Source: Cycas panzhihuaensis (Eukaryota > Cycadophyta). From it: a stretch of 64,000 bases of DNA. The position numbers and the translations under genes are program-made. Every line of letters begins with the position of its first letter. The stretch's first letter is position 1. The DNA lies in NCBI GenBank assembly GCA_023213395.1, contig CM041465.1, forward strand, positions 133,183,741-133,247,740, in the 5' to 3' direction. Positions 44,991 to 56,830 of this stretch are shown one piece after another. The notes below the pieces were generated by a model that worked only from the letters and a program-made list of their open reading frames with translations, did no database searches and was not told where the DNA came from.

Positions 44991-46455
44991 GAGGTGGGGG
45001 GTAGACATAAATTATTCCAAATATTAGAAGCTGATAATAGAGCCTCGGAGGATACAAGTTGTGACTCTAAACCGATAAGTGCACATCCAACACCATCCTT
45101 TGAAGATAATAGAGTTAACAATGGCAAAGCCATTATAAAGGAACCATCCTCTCTACCTTCAGTTGACAAAGGCAAAACAATGGTAGAAGGAACATCTTCC
45201 TTAGGTGCATCAATATCCTCCTCATAAAATAATCATTTTAATGAATAAGATGAGAACCAAGAAGTTGAGGAAATGAGGACTTCATTCCCAACTCAAGGAT
45301 CTTGAGAAGCTTGCCAACTCAATAAGGACATACAACTAGATGAGGTGGGCAAAACTAACACTCAAAGTGTCCATAGAGCAATGATGTAGGAATAATTATA
45401 TATTGAGCTTAAACTGGTAGAATTGTATCTTACTCTTAATGAAGAGCCTCTAATATACCAAGAAGTTATAAAACATATAGTTTAGAGAAATGCTATAAAT
45501 GAAGAGTACCAATCTCTTATCAAGAATAGTACATGGGAGCTCATTGTGCTACCACTTGGCAGAAAGGTAGTTCAAAATAAATGGGTGTTCAAAAACAAAT
45601 ATAGATAAGACAACACCCTTAAAAAAACACAAGGCAAGGTTGGTATCTAAAGGATTTACATAAAGGGAAGGTATCAACTACACTGAAGTCTTTGCACCTA
45701 TGACCAAGTGGCCTATAATTAGAATTATTGTGGCCTTGGCAACTCAACAGGGTTGGAAAACCCACCAACTCGATATTAAGACTACGTTTCTCAGCTAGAA
45801 GGATAGAGATTGAAGGTCAAGAGCATAAGGTTTGCAAGCTTAGAAAGTCCTTGTATGGCTTAAACAAGCCCCTCATGCTTGGTTTGCCAAGTTGTCTAAA
45901 AAAATGAGGTAACTTAGATATGAGGTTTGTGACTACCAAGATATTGATGCAACATTGTTCATCAAGCACCATAAGGATAAAGTCACTTATCATATAATCT
46001 TTGTGGATGACATGCTAGTAACAGGTAATTGTGAATAGGAAATAAGCCAGTTGAAAAAGGACCATGGCAAAATATTTGAATTATCTTATATCAATTTGAT
46101 GAAATATTACTTGGGAATTGGAGTAACATAAAAGAATAGAAAAATTTTCCTTTCCCAAGAAAAATACATCAACAATCTTCTAACCAAGTTTTAATTAGAA
46201 GACGCTCGACCAGTGATGTTGCCCATGGACACTAATACCAAATTCTTAGCTGAAGGTGACACTAGGGAGGTAGACATAACACTCTATAGGAAACTTGTAG
46301 GTAGTCTCATCTATACTACTAATACAAGATCAGATATTGCACACTCTATCAGTATTCTTGCTCATTATATGATAAATCCTAGGCAGAATCATTGGTAGGC
46401 AAGAGCGCGAGTGATGAAATACCTTAAAAAGACCAGCAAATATGGTCTGTTGTAT
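44991..46455 (+). pseudogene. Copia-3 linker and reverse transcriptase, partly deleted
   Basis: Blocks: VVQNKWVFKNKY, GWKTHQLDIKTTF, then a deletion near 45795-45810 that removes the FLNGDLEEEIYMAHP region seen in Copia-2. The sequence continues with IIFVDDMLVTGN (FVDD) near 46000, MKYYLGIGVT and GSLIYTTNTRSDIAHSI. Confidence 0.85.
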
Positions 46456-47397
46456 GAACCTAATTTAGACTTCAAGCTTTCTGCATACACAAACTTAAAC
46501 TTTACAAGAGATAAAGATACAAGAAGATCTATGTATGGGTATGTAATGTTTCTTGGAATAGCACCAATATCATAGAGATCCAAATGGTAGAAGATAGTTA
46601 CAGATTCAATTGCTAAAATTGAATACATTACTACTTCTGAGACTAATAAGGAGGTGATATGGCTAAGAAAATTATTAGAAACATTGAATATCACCCAAAC
46701 AAGTCCTATGAGTCTTCATGTGGATAATCAATCGGTAATTTGCATGGCAAAAATTTGTATTTCATGATCGTACTAAACACATAAGTATGAAAGTCCACAG
46801 GATTAGAGAACTTGTTTATGACATCATAATTCAACTGGAATACTGCCCCATAGTAGATCAAGTGGTCGATATCTTCACCAAATAGCTACAAAAGGTGAAG
46901 TTTGAACAGTTTCGAAGGTAGCTTGGCCTTAGGGCCTCCATCTTTGACTGATCAATAAAGATGGCAATAGGATCATCATACTCTATTCTCTTCATGAAAA
47001 CCCCTTGTGGGTGTAGAAGAATGAGAGTAAGTCTGTGCTCTATCTTGTTTGTGAAAACCCCATGTGGATACGGAAGGATAAGGGTTATACTAGTTTTGAA
47101 AAGTTGGAACCTATGAAAACCCAAAAGGGCATAGGGGATGACTAAACGATATATGGAGACTTAGTAGATTAAGTTGCATATTTAAGCTATTTGGCTATCA
47201 AGCTACATCAAAGAGCCACCTTAGCCATTTTGATTTATAAAGGGGCTATAGATCTTAGAAACTCTGTGGGCTTTTATTCCCTATGAGGATTTTTCCACAA
47301 AAGTGTCATTTAGAATTTTAATGTAATAATGGGGCTTAAATGAAGACCTCATAAAATAGATTTTCTCAAAATGACCTTCCCCCATTAAGGGGGGGAT
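46456..47397 (+). pseudogene. Copia-3 RNase H, 3' UTR and purine tract
   Basis: SAYTNLNFTRDKDTRRSMYG (Asp to Asn at the first active position), SVTSLLVSEV only in the antisense shadow, and VDIFTK near 46870 mark the RNase H. Non-coding sequence then ends in CATTAAGGGGGGGA before the 3' LTR. Confidence 0.78.
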
Positions 47398-47708
47398 TAA
47401 AAGAGGTTAATGTATTAATGTCATTTGTGTAGATTAATTATATAACCTTAGGATATATTGATTAGCATTAGTCTCTTAATGAAATGCACTTTATGTGCAT
47501 TTAGATGTAATTTGAGTTCATGTCATTAGGCGAGAAAATCCTAATCCTAATGCTCACGCTCAATAATAAAAGGTGAAATCTCAAGGAGGGAGTAATTATT
47601 CATTCTCACCTCCAATCTTGCTCTCATATCTTGTTTCATATCTTTTTCATTCTCCATTGCCATTATGTGCATGTGAGTGATTTATTTCCTAGATCCATCA
47701 TTCCTTCA
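47398..47708 (+). repeat. Copia-3 3' LTR
   Basis: 311 bp, TAAAAGAGG (TG mutated to TA) to TTCCTTCA, followed by AACCA. Confidence 0.93.
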
Positions 47709-47713
47709 AACCA

Positions 47714-48355
47714 TGTATTAAATCTACATGAAAGGGAAACTAATAATGAGATGTCTCAAGGGTGGATCATCCAACCAACCTCTATAAATAAGTCTCTTTA
47801 CTTATATTCTTAAATAAAAATAGGCAAAATGAATAAAGTTGTTAATTAAACTAGTTCACACATACATAATAAAATCAAACTAAAGTCCAATCAAGTATAA
47901 GCACTAAAATTAATCAAATAAGTCACATAAAACCCCTTTTAACTTTGGGGAGGTCATGAGCAACCTTCTAACTGGAGGAAGGATTGTTGGGGGTCCTTAC
48001 CCTAAAGTAATCATCCTAGGCTTCCCCCATTTCTATCTTAAAAGCCTTCTTATGGATAAAACTCTAACCTAGACCTCTATTCCCATCCAAAAAGGAGTAA
48101 TCTACATCACATTAGCTATAGATTATGAGGACTGATGAGTGTCAGGATCTCAAAGAGCTCAGATCCTAGATTAACAATGTCAAGATCCTCCACCATATGA
48201 TGTTTCTCTTCTTGTAATTTATCCCACATGCACAAGTCTAATAGATGGCTAGCCTTAATAGCCCTATATATATATGAGTGGGATGACAATTATGTAATGA
48301 TGTATTTTGTAATCTTATATTAATGAATATTCTTTGGAACTTGGAATCGCGCCTA
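47714..48355. other. unassigned segment with LTR-like plus-strand features
   Basis: By nesting it should include the start of the Tat-0 leader. The right part looks like a plus-strand LTR fragment: TGTCAGGATCTCAAAGAGCT near 48137, a TATA stretch CCTATATATATATGAG near 48265, and TGTAATCTTATATTAATGAA near 48308. No partner LTR, primer site or coding domain was found. It ends exactly at the Tat-3 LTR. Confidence 0.4.
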
Positions 48356-51349
48356 TGGGGGGTAAACGCACTTGGTTAAGATCAAACCAACCAACAAAGG
48401 GTTTCAAGGCTAAGGATCTATTAGGCAAGTGAAGGAAATTTCCCACACAAGGTATCTATGTGTTAGAACACAGGTTTAGAACCTGCAAATGATACACAAA
48501 CCCCTTTGAGGCAACTCTACCTCGATTGGGAGTGATAAAGAGATGAGGGATATCCTTGGTTTCCTCAGTAACCTCAAAAAATAGGCCCTCCTGCCCTTAG
48601 ATGGCCGAAGGAAGGAGGAGAGGATAAGCAAAGGAATGGCTCCTCACATTAAAAGGGGATATGAGAGAGGTGGTTCTAAGTAGGAAATAAGGGCAGTATG
48701 CACTCATGAAGGATTGGGAAGGTGGCCAATCCTACAGGTGCAGAACTGACCTAAAGGTCACACTAGGGTGGCCTAGCTACGATAAATGAAACAATGACCA
48801 AAGGAGAATGGGAGCCTTGAAAGGGAGATGCCCTTAAGGCACTACACCTAAGGTGGTCTTAGGAGTGTGAGTTACTAATGGAAATGTTTTAATACTTTTG
48901 CATGTAGGTTGTTATACGAAGTATGTATTGATGAGGTTGTGTATATAACAATATGTCCTTATTCACAAGAGAGTTCTTTCAAACAAAGGAAAAGAATTGT
49001 ATAAAAAAACCACTCGTTCACTCACGCATGCATATCCTCACTCTCATTAACTTTCAAATATGAAAGGAAGAGAACTAATAAGGAAGCTATGTGTGATGCA
49101 GGGTGTATGGAAGGGATGCAAGTTCAACTAATCATATGACAAATAAATGCATAATAAATATGATCCCTATCCCATGAACTTTGTTAAACAAGAAAGCAAG
49201 CTAACTAAGTGCAAATGATATATGTAAATTCCCTTTCTTTTCTTTCCCTTTAAGCAGTATATGGGGGCGAAGGAATGAAAGTGAAAGAAAGAAGACTAAA
49301 GGGAGTGGGAGGCATACTTGGAGGCTAGGCAGCCGAAGGAGCGCTACCCCTTATCGTATTTATTTTCCTCGTGCTACTCCCAATTACGGATAGTGTGACA
49401 GAGTGGTGCTAGTAAAGAAGGGTAGGGGCTTCCTTACCTTCCCTAAAGCCAAAGGAAAATGGAAGAGTTAGAACAAAAGGACTTAAAAGAAATAACGATA
49501 AAAAAGGTAGGAACGTACCTGGATTGGAATGTCCTTCCCCTCCATGCATAGAAAGAAGGGATCCTGCAACCAAGCAACATTTGCCCTTTCCGACAGGGTA
49601 GCAAGAACATAAGGAATATATGTGCAATATATAGAATAATATGATGCAAACTATCTAAGTCAAATAAACATTTGCAACATAAGATTAATTCTCAGCTCAT
49701 TTTTATGCTAACTTGCGAATAATATGAAAAAGAGGCTTGGAGGAGAAAGGATGCAATTAGCCTTAGAATGGCTAACCCTCCCAAGTCTGCGATACTCCAT
49801 GCTATCCAAGTACTAAAGTGGCAAAGCAGGGTAAATGTAACAAAACCTTGAGATACAAACAATAGATTATAGGTAAAATTGCATGTCTTGTTAATGTTGT
49901 AAAAGTTGCAAAGTGCAACTTTTGTAACCTCAACCTAGCCTAACACCAAGTGATGGGTAGGGTATGGTTTGGGGCTATAATCCCACTTGTGTAAGGTCTG
50001 TAAAGTTGAGAGAAAGTGCAATAATGGGCTACATACACTACTGCTAGCAGTAACCTCCCTTCAAATAGCCCTTTGGAAGCCCAAGGGAAGCACAAAGGAG
50101 GAAGAGATAGGGAGAGAAGGGGGCTACCCTTGAGGAGAAGGCTTAGTGAATACAGAACCCCGCCTTTGCTCCTTTTACTCTCCTTGGAAGCCTCTTCCTC
50201 ACTGCCTCCTTGGAGAAACTAGTGAAGAGCTAGAAGGAAACAATGAGCAAATGAGAAAGGGAGGGTTTGCCTCCAGTTTATAGTAGAAAAATACTAGAGA
50301 AAGAAAGTGTTGTAATAAGTATATAAACAACTTTTGTAAAATTTAAAAGAAGTAAAGCAAAATAAAGGATGACGAGTACCTAATATGGGTAGATCAGGGG
50401 CAGATCTACTTGGAAAATAAGAGAGAAAGACTAGCCTTATGGGGTTTACTAGTGAAACCCCAAAGGAGCAACAAACTGAAGATAAAACTAGAATGGGATA
50501 GAAGATCTGTACTTGACGAAGTACTTAGAGTGTGTCCTTCCTTTAATTATCCACGTTGCATGCCTACTGCTATGGATCTGGAGCTGTAGAGGATTGGTAT
50601 TAGGCTAGGAAGTTGATGCGTCAGACCTGTATTATTGCAGGGTGTTTCTGTAGAAAGGTCTCAAGAGTGAGTGAGAGAGAGAGAGATTTTTTTGAGAGAG
50701 TGGAAGAGGAAGAAATGAGAGCATTTCTAGGTTTTTAAATCCAACCCTAGCTCAATTGAGCAATTAGGATTTGACTTGGTTCAGGAATATGTCTTTGCCA
50801 CACGGTAATTTCACAATAAATGCAAAATTAGCCACAACAGATTTTAAAAATAATGTGTAACAGTCACTTCACGGTAAACTTCATAGTATTGTAAAGTTTG
50901 CAGTGATACCGTGATCTTTATCACGGTGCAGTAGATACATAAGCAAAGGAAGCTTGGGAGCTTAGAAAAGGGGGTACTTCAGGCCTAGAGGAGTATGACA
51001 TTTTGTCCCAATAAATAAGTGAAGAGATACCAACCATGCCTAGGCAAGGTACTAGAAGTCGAAGTGTGTTGATAGGAAATGTGATTGGGCTACGGGGGCC
51101 ATCTGGAACTTGAGCATAATGTGGAGACATAGAGGAGGGTTATGGAGTGATATGGGATACATATCCCTAGATCATCATAGGTTGAAGTGGTATATATGCA
51201 CAATGGTCATGCAATGAGTCAATCGACATGTGATGTAGATGTAATGCTTTAATCAACCTTTCTTGGAATTGACAATGATAAGGGATAAAAATGTACCTAT
51301 ACTTACCTGAGTCGACTTGCCCATGCCCATTCCCGATAGCTGGGAAACA
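48356..51349 (-). repeat. Tat-3 3' LTR (minus strand)
   Basis: Reverse-complement reading begins TGTTTCCCAGCTATCGGGAA at 51349 and ends ..GTGCGTTTACCCCCCA at 48356. It is homologous to the Tat-1 LTR through the promoter region (GGATTTAAAAACC near 50731), the GGGAAGGTAAGGAAGCCCC block near 49430, and the GGCCATC(T/C)AAGGG block near 48600. About 2.99 kb. A perfect dyad ACCGTGAT/ATCACGGT lies at 50908-50927. A purine tract on its right side shows it is a 3' LTR. Confidence 0.85.
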
Positions 51350-51673
51350 TTACCCCCTTAACAGTAGAGCCTCGATGCTAGGAAGCATAACACAATGGTG
51401 AATATTGGCAATAAAATGTTAGCAATACATATATACAACAAATATGACAATGATATGAGACAAGGGTAATGACGAGTGTCATAGCGGTATGCATGGACAA
51501 GGAAACGAGGGGGAAATAGCATAGGGGCTGCTTACATATCAACTTGAGGTCAATGGGTAGATTAAATGAATGGGGGAGATGCCCCCATTGTATAAATATA
51601 ATACAAATAGTGGTGACAATCATGGGCAGGATCAAATAGATGCTATAAATGAGACATCATATACATAGGAGAG
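51350..51673 (-). mobile_element. Tat-3 interior, 3' end, interrupted by Tat-2
   Basis: The minus strand ends ATGCTTCCTAGCATCGAGGC, then TCTACTGTTAAGGGGGTAA, matching Tat-1 ATGCTTCTGAGCAGTGAGGC, TCTGCTGCTAAGGGGGGGCA immediately before its LTR. Farther in, GGGGGCATCTCCCCC and CCGCTATGACACTCGTCATT match Tat-1 14270-14400. The element should continue beyond the right edge, because Tat-2 starts at 51674. Confidence 0.8.
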
Positions 51674-53565
51674 TGTTTCCTAGCCTCCGGGAATGGATAC
51701 GGAATTACCGACTCAGGTAAGTGCAGGTATGTTTCTCATCTTATCATCGCTTTCTTTTGATGAGTGATGCTTGCATATTTGCATGTTTGTGGCCTTGTAG
51801 GCGATTTTGTCTTCGTCTACACTTATTTAACCTATGATAACTATAGTAGGGGCACACTCCCAACAAGTGTGGCACCCTGGTGGCCACTCCACTTCCCACA
51901 TTCTACCCTCCTCGCTCTAAGACCCACTTGGCTTGCACCACGTCTGCCCGTGTGATGACCCGTCATTGTTTGGTTGACTTGCCACATCACTTAGATCATA
52001 TTTTTTCTCTTTTGGACTCGTTTGTTGGCTTGTTTGCCCTCAGGTAGATGTTTTAGCCTCCCATTGGCCCTTTTCGTCATTTGCCCACAGCCTAGACTGG
52101 CTGGCTGGGCCTGGTTTTGCCTCCGAGCTAATACCGCCATGATTTTCGTGGTACCGCCAGAAAATCTGTGGTACCGCAGATTTTGCGGCAATATAACTGT
52201 TCTAATTTATTTTTTAAAATTTGCCGTGGCAATTTCGTATTTATTGTGAAACTGCCACGTGTCTCGCGACTTAACTCGCTGCCAGCCGTGCCCTAACTGC
52301 TCGATTTAGGGTAGTACCCCAGCTTGCCGTGGGTCCTCTTTGGCTCCTTTCAACTCTCTTGCTACTATTTCCAGCCATCTTTCTTAGCCTTACCCTCGCT
52401 GCCTTGTGGCTTTTAGGGGAGGTTAGGGTTGTTCTTTGTGGGAGGTGGGCCACTCCGAGGCTTACCAGTTACTTTCCATTTGCTTGGGTTGTCCTCCTTT
52501 ACACATTATCATCATTGTGTTGATGCTAACATATACGTGTTTAAGTTTATATTTGTTTTGTATAGACGTATTGTTAGGATCTTTCCATTGCATGTTAGTA
52601 CCCTTTCTCCGGAAAGGGGGGAGATTTTCGTTTACTTGCAAGTATTCAGAAAGCGCAAAGGACCTTCCTCTCTTTCTTCCTTTGTCGGTAAGTGCTTCCA
52701 TGCATGTTATTCTTTCATACTTCATTTATTGTTAGTATTTGGTCTCTTTCTTTCCTTGGTTTTGTACTTTAGTATTTTTCTGGGGAAGGTAAGGGAGCCC
52801 CTCATTCTGATCTGTTGCGATGCTTCACAACCACCGCGCCTTGTGGAGTAGTTTTGGGTGTCCCTTGGGAGCACCACCATCACGATACGCTTCCATTCTG
52901 GGTACACGCTTTCGCTCCACTCTATCACTATTTCCTTTTGAATTTCCTTTACATAAGTAGTAATTAACTCATTGGAAATAAAAGGGAAAACCAACCTTGC
53001 TTTTGGTTCATACTTTACTTTATTTACTTTGTTGCTTGCATCTTCTTTAGCCATAGGAAAAGGCCTTAGGGGATCCTCCCTTTCACCTTTTCCCTCCTTT
53101 TTCTGTGCAAGCTTCCTTCTCTCTTTGTCATTTGTATATTTGGTCAGTTTGCTTAGGCATACCTTGACCCACCTCCTTGGGTCATTCGTCTTACTTTCCT
53201 TTGGTTCCCCACTTTGCCGGATAACCAAGGTGACCCTGTCCATAGGCCACCTGCTTGCCTATCCTTCCTTGTTTCCTGTTGTTCTAGGGAAACCCTCGAA
53301 GGTTCCTTCCCGTCCCCTTCCGGCCATCCAAGGGTGGGAGGATCCTTCCTTCAGGTCAACCTAGGCTAACCCTACGTCTCCTCACCTCTTGTTTGAAGTG
53401 GGGGGATCACCCTTTGGTAGCTATATTAGGTCCCGAACTCACGCTCCGGCACATGGGGCACCGTACGTGGTACTTGCCCTACTTATAGGTCCTTTTTCGC
53501 TCACATTATCCACTACTCTTACCATTCCTATTTAGTTAGGTAGCTATCCCATAGACGTGTGTCCA
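51674..53565 (+). repeat. Tat-2 5' LTR, short form
   Basis: 1892 bp, TGTTTCCTAGCC to GTGTCCA. Relative to the Tat-1 LTR it lacks about 830 bp, equivalent to roughly 1095-1925, including sequence just after the TATA-like TATTTAAG; no equivalent TATA motif is obvious. It carries two GTGGTACCGC units at 52149-52158 and 52168-52177 within a near-perfect dyad (52161-52184). Confidence 0.9.
52161..52184. repeat. near-perfect dyad in the Tat-2 LTR
   Basis: Half-sites AAAATCTGTGGT and ACCGCAGATTTT pair with one mismatch and no loop. The core GTGGTACCRC recurs at 893-902 in Tat-1 as a perfect GTGGTACCAC. Probably a regulatory binding site. Confidence 0.75.
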
Positions 53566-53566
53566 C

Positions 53567-53585
53567 TGGCAACCATACTGGGGAC
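53567..53585 (+). other. Tat-2 primer binding site
   Basis: TGGCAACCATACTGGGGAC, one base after the LTR end. It begins with the TGG that pairs to tRNA CCA ends. Not the Met site; tRNA identity not assigned. Confidence 0.7.
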
Positions 53586-53831
53586 TACTAGTAAGGGAGC
53601 TAGTTTCTGCTCTCTTCCATTGGTTTTGCTACCTTTTTGTGATGCTTTTTCGCCTATTTCGATCTCTTCATTGGGTATCCCCCAACGCGTGTGCCTTTAC
53701 TGCCCTTTCTTTTCCCTAACATTGTTGGTTGACCTTGCATACGACACTTTTCTTGTCACTTGCACGGTCTACCTCCATTGTTAGAAGACCCCGAGTATCG
53801 CCCTCTTCCTTTGTCAGATTCTGATTTGACT

Positions 53832-56255
53832 ATGGAGGGATACTCTTCTAATTAGGCCTACTACGCCGTAACTTTAGAAACCCATGATTTCCATTCCTCT
53901 ATCCTGGTGTCCACCCAAGAGGGTGATGACCCCCTTTATTACCCGGGTGACCAACATCACTCGCTCAACGTCCATCCCTCTACCCATGTGGTGGAAGGAT
54001 CTGTCCCTCTTGAGACTTACCACTCGATTGGTGACTCTTATGAGGAGCGTCCCGAGGGACATACTTCATTTAGGGTTCCAACTACCTCTTACGAGTATGT
54101 AGGAACCCCTCCTTTCAACGTAGTTGAAGCTCTCAACGAGTGTTGCCGCGCGGTACGCTTGCAACCGCGTCCTGGATGGCTTGAGGATGCTCTTTGTGCA
54201 GGAGCTTCTTCTTCTTCCGATCCTCCCCCGCATGCCTCATCCTCATCTACTCTTCCTTTGACAACCAATCCCTTTGTGCCTACACATGTGTCCCGCTCCT
54301 TTCCTATTCCTGTAGTGGGGGTACATGTTGTGCCTTCCGTTTCTCATCGAGGTCCTAGTATTTTGGGATCTTCCTGCAGTATGTCTTTCCCTCAATTAAA
54401 GTTTAGCATACCCATCCCTAGCTAAACTAATGTGCCATCCCCTAATGTGGCGTATACCTTTCCTAGTAGGCCCGTCAGTCCTACTAGCCTATCAACTACC
54501 AATCATGTGGGACCTGCTCCCTCACACTCTCAAAACTAACACGTTGGTGCTTCCTTCTATGTTCCCCAAGGGTATACTTCTCAACCTTGAGGGCAGGGTA
54601 GAGGAAGCCATCTCCCAGCTTATGGGGTGGATCCGCTACACCCATATGGGGTCACTCCACCTATGGGTGGCCCATATGGGCAAAACCCAGTTCCACATCC
54701 ATCTTTTCCATCATCCAGTGCAATTCCATTTGTTTTGCCTTCGCAAGGGAACCCAACTCCCTTCCAAGGCACCTATCCCCACGCCCCTTCCCAGTAGGGG
54801 GCATTTCCTCAAGGAGGGATGGGTGTGCCACCCCTATTCGCTCCTTGTTCATTACCCACTATGTCATTCATTGACCCTATGGTCCAGGCAAGGGCATGCC
54901 CCTTCATGGACTTTAGGTCAACACCTCTATCGGTTGAGGCATTGAGGACCAATCTATCGCCTCATCCCCTTAAAGTTCCTAAATTCGACGGAACTTCATC
55001 ATAAGACCCGGCGGAGCATGTGCATAGTTTTTCTATGGCATGCATCGATTACTGGGCTTAGGACCACATTTTAATGAAATTATTCCCGCGATCCTTACAG
55101 GGTGACGCCCTTAAGTGGTTTTACCGTCTCCCTGCCCATTCCATCCATTCATTCCAGCAATTGGTGGACGAGTTCATCAACTATTTTGATGTAGCCCATC
55201 TATTCAAGAGCGGAATGAAGTCGCTTCTTTCACTCAAACAAGGTCACGATGAGATAAATCGTGACTTTGTGTGGTGATTTCATGACTTGCTTCACTCCAC
55301 TAAGGAAACGTTGCCTGAGGAGTTGAAGTGAGATCTCTTCGTCAATGCACTTCATCCCGAAGTGCATGTGGAAGTCCTTAAAATGGGGGCGACTACATGC
55401 GACTCCGTGATCGCCAAGTGTTTGGCGTTGGAGGCTATTAAGATACAAGCTAGTCTCAAGAAACCTCTTAAGCCCTCACAGCACTGTGAGGCACCACCCC
55501 CAACCAAAGATACCAAACCTTCACAACCTACTCGGTCTTCCTCTCATCTGACTGAGAGGACTTTAGACCCTCTCACATCAGCCATATGCTCGTTCGAGCG
55601 TACGATGAAGGAACTCAAGCTTCAGGCTCCTTCATCTCCTACATCCAACAAATAAGTCCAACAAACAACCCAAGCTCCTCTCCCTAGGAATGGAAACGCC
55701 CAGTCCTCTCAAGCGAGAAGGTCAGACCCTCTGCTTGAGAAGAAGTGGTTCTCTATTCATGGGAAGTGCTTCCACGATGATTCACTTTGTAGGGCCCAGC
55801 ATCCTAAGGATGCCCCTTGGCGTGACTCTTCCCCTAAACGGGCCTCAAGGCTTAATTTGGACCAACCAGTTCACAAAGATCCATTCCCTAAACATGGGGA
55901 ATGCGATCGCAACACCCAAACCAAGAATAATCAGAACTGAGGTAGATCGCTTGATCCCCGTCCTTCCTGCGACAAAGGGAAGGGTGCCCGGAACTCATCT
56001 TCTTCCTCTCATTCCCCTAACCATCATACCCCGTCACCTTCATGACCCTGGAATAAGGGGAAGAAGGTGATCTAGTTGCTTGAGGCAACTCCTTCCTATA
56101 CCCTTACACGGTCTTAGGCTACTAAGGAAGCAGCGAGAGCTTCTTCTTCTTCCGCTCCTTTCGACCCTCTTCTAGAGAACCTTCCTCCGAAAATACCTCT
56201 CTTTCCCAAGGCTATTCCTGTATGCCTAGGTTGTTACGATTTCCAAAGGGCACTT
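53832..56255 (+). pseudogene. Tat-2 gag and gag-protease linker
   Basis: ATG 53832 (MEGYSSN) matches the Tat-1 start. The gag domain (about 54960-55490) reads FPRSLQGDALKWFYRLPAHS, FINYFDVAHLFKSGMKSLLS and LKMGATTCDSVIAKCLALEA. The knuckle near 55739-55791, KKWFSIHGKCFHDDSLC, has its first Cys changed to Phe. The frame stays the same as the downstream pol domains; interruptions are stops (54424, 54797, 55003, 55277, 55331, 55655), several at Gln or Trp positions. Confidence 0.83.
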
Positions 56256-56830
56256 ACCCAGCCTACGGTGAAGGGTAAGCCCTTCTCCATTGTGGACGAG
56301 CTTCATACCGTGGTCGTAGGGATGTCCTTGATGAACGTTTTGAGGAGTTGTCCCAAGCAGCGGGCCCTCCTCCTGGAAGCTTTAGGATCGAGTGACGCGC
56401 CTGTCTATACTTTGGGCATTACCCAAAGTTTTGGACCTATTATTTCATTTGATCCTAAGGATCTTCCTCCCACCGGTGAAAGGGAACGTCAGTGGAACTT
56501 CCCGTTCACCATCACTATCGATACGCCTGATTATACCCTTCGAAGGACTGTTGTTGACAATAGTTCTTCTGTCAATGCCATGCCCTTGCGTGTCATGCAA
56601 GAGCTTGGTATCTCCGCCTTAGAACCTATTCCATGGCGATGCTAAGGTTATGACGGTGGCGAGAAGACCCCTATGGGATCTGTCGTCATTCCGCTCACTC
56701 TGGAGGGCAAGATTGTTCTTGTTGACGTTGTAGTCCTCGACGTTGACGTTGACTACAACTTCCTCTTAGGTCGTCTATGGCTCGACCAAATGGGAGCCGT
56801 GTGCTCGACTCTTTAGGGACAACTTAAATT
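56256..56830 (+). pseudogene. Tat-2 protease
   Basis: KGKPFSIVDELHTVV, then SLMNVLRSCPKQRALLLEAL, NFPFTITIDTPDYTLRRTVV and DNSSSVNAMPLRVMQELGIS. The active-site triplet is DNS, where Tat-1 has DNG: the Gly codon GGT is AGT, probably inactivating. Ends with NFLLGRLWLDQMGAV. One TAA at 56641-56643 and a TAG at about 56814. Confidence 0.85.

Larger units (their letters stand above)
40146..47708 (+). mobile_element. Copia-3: second copy of the Copia-2 family
   Basis: 7563 bp, LTRs 40146-40457 and 47398-47708, perfect target duplication AACCA (40141-40145 and 47709-47713). It is collinear with Copia-2 from leader to RNase H, including the ~1.95-kb leader. Some motifs are better kept (protease DTGA, integrase zinc Cys pair, RT FVDD with GN following), but a deletion near 45800 removes part of RT. 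Inserted upstream of the Tat-0 gag. Confidence 0.93.

Noticed and set aside
29068-47708. Copia-2 and Copia-3 as a tandem duplication of one insertion
   Set aside because: Each has its own perfect target duplication (AAAGA, AACCA) and lies in different parts of Tat-0, so they are independent insertions.
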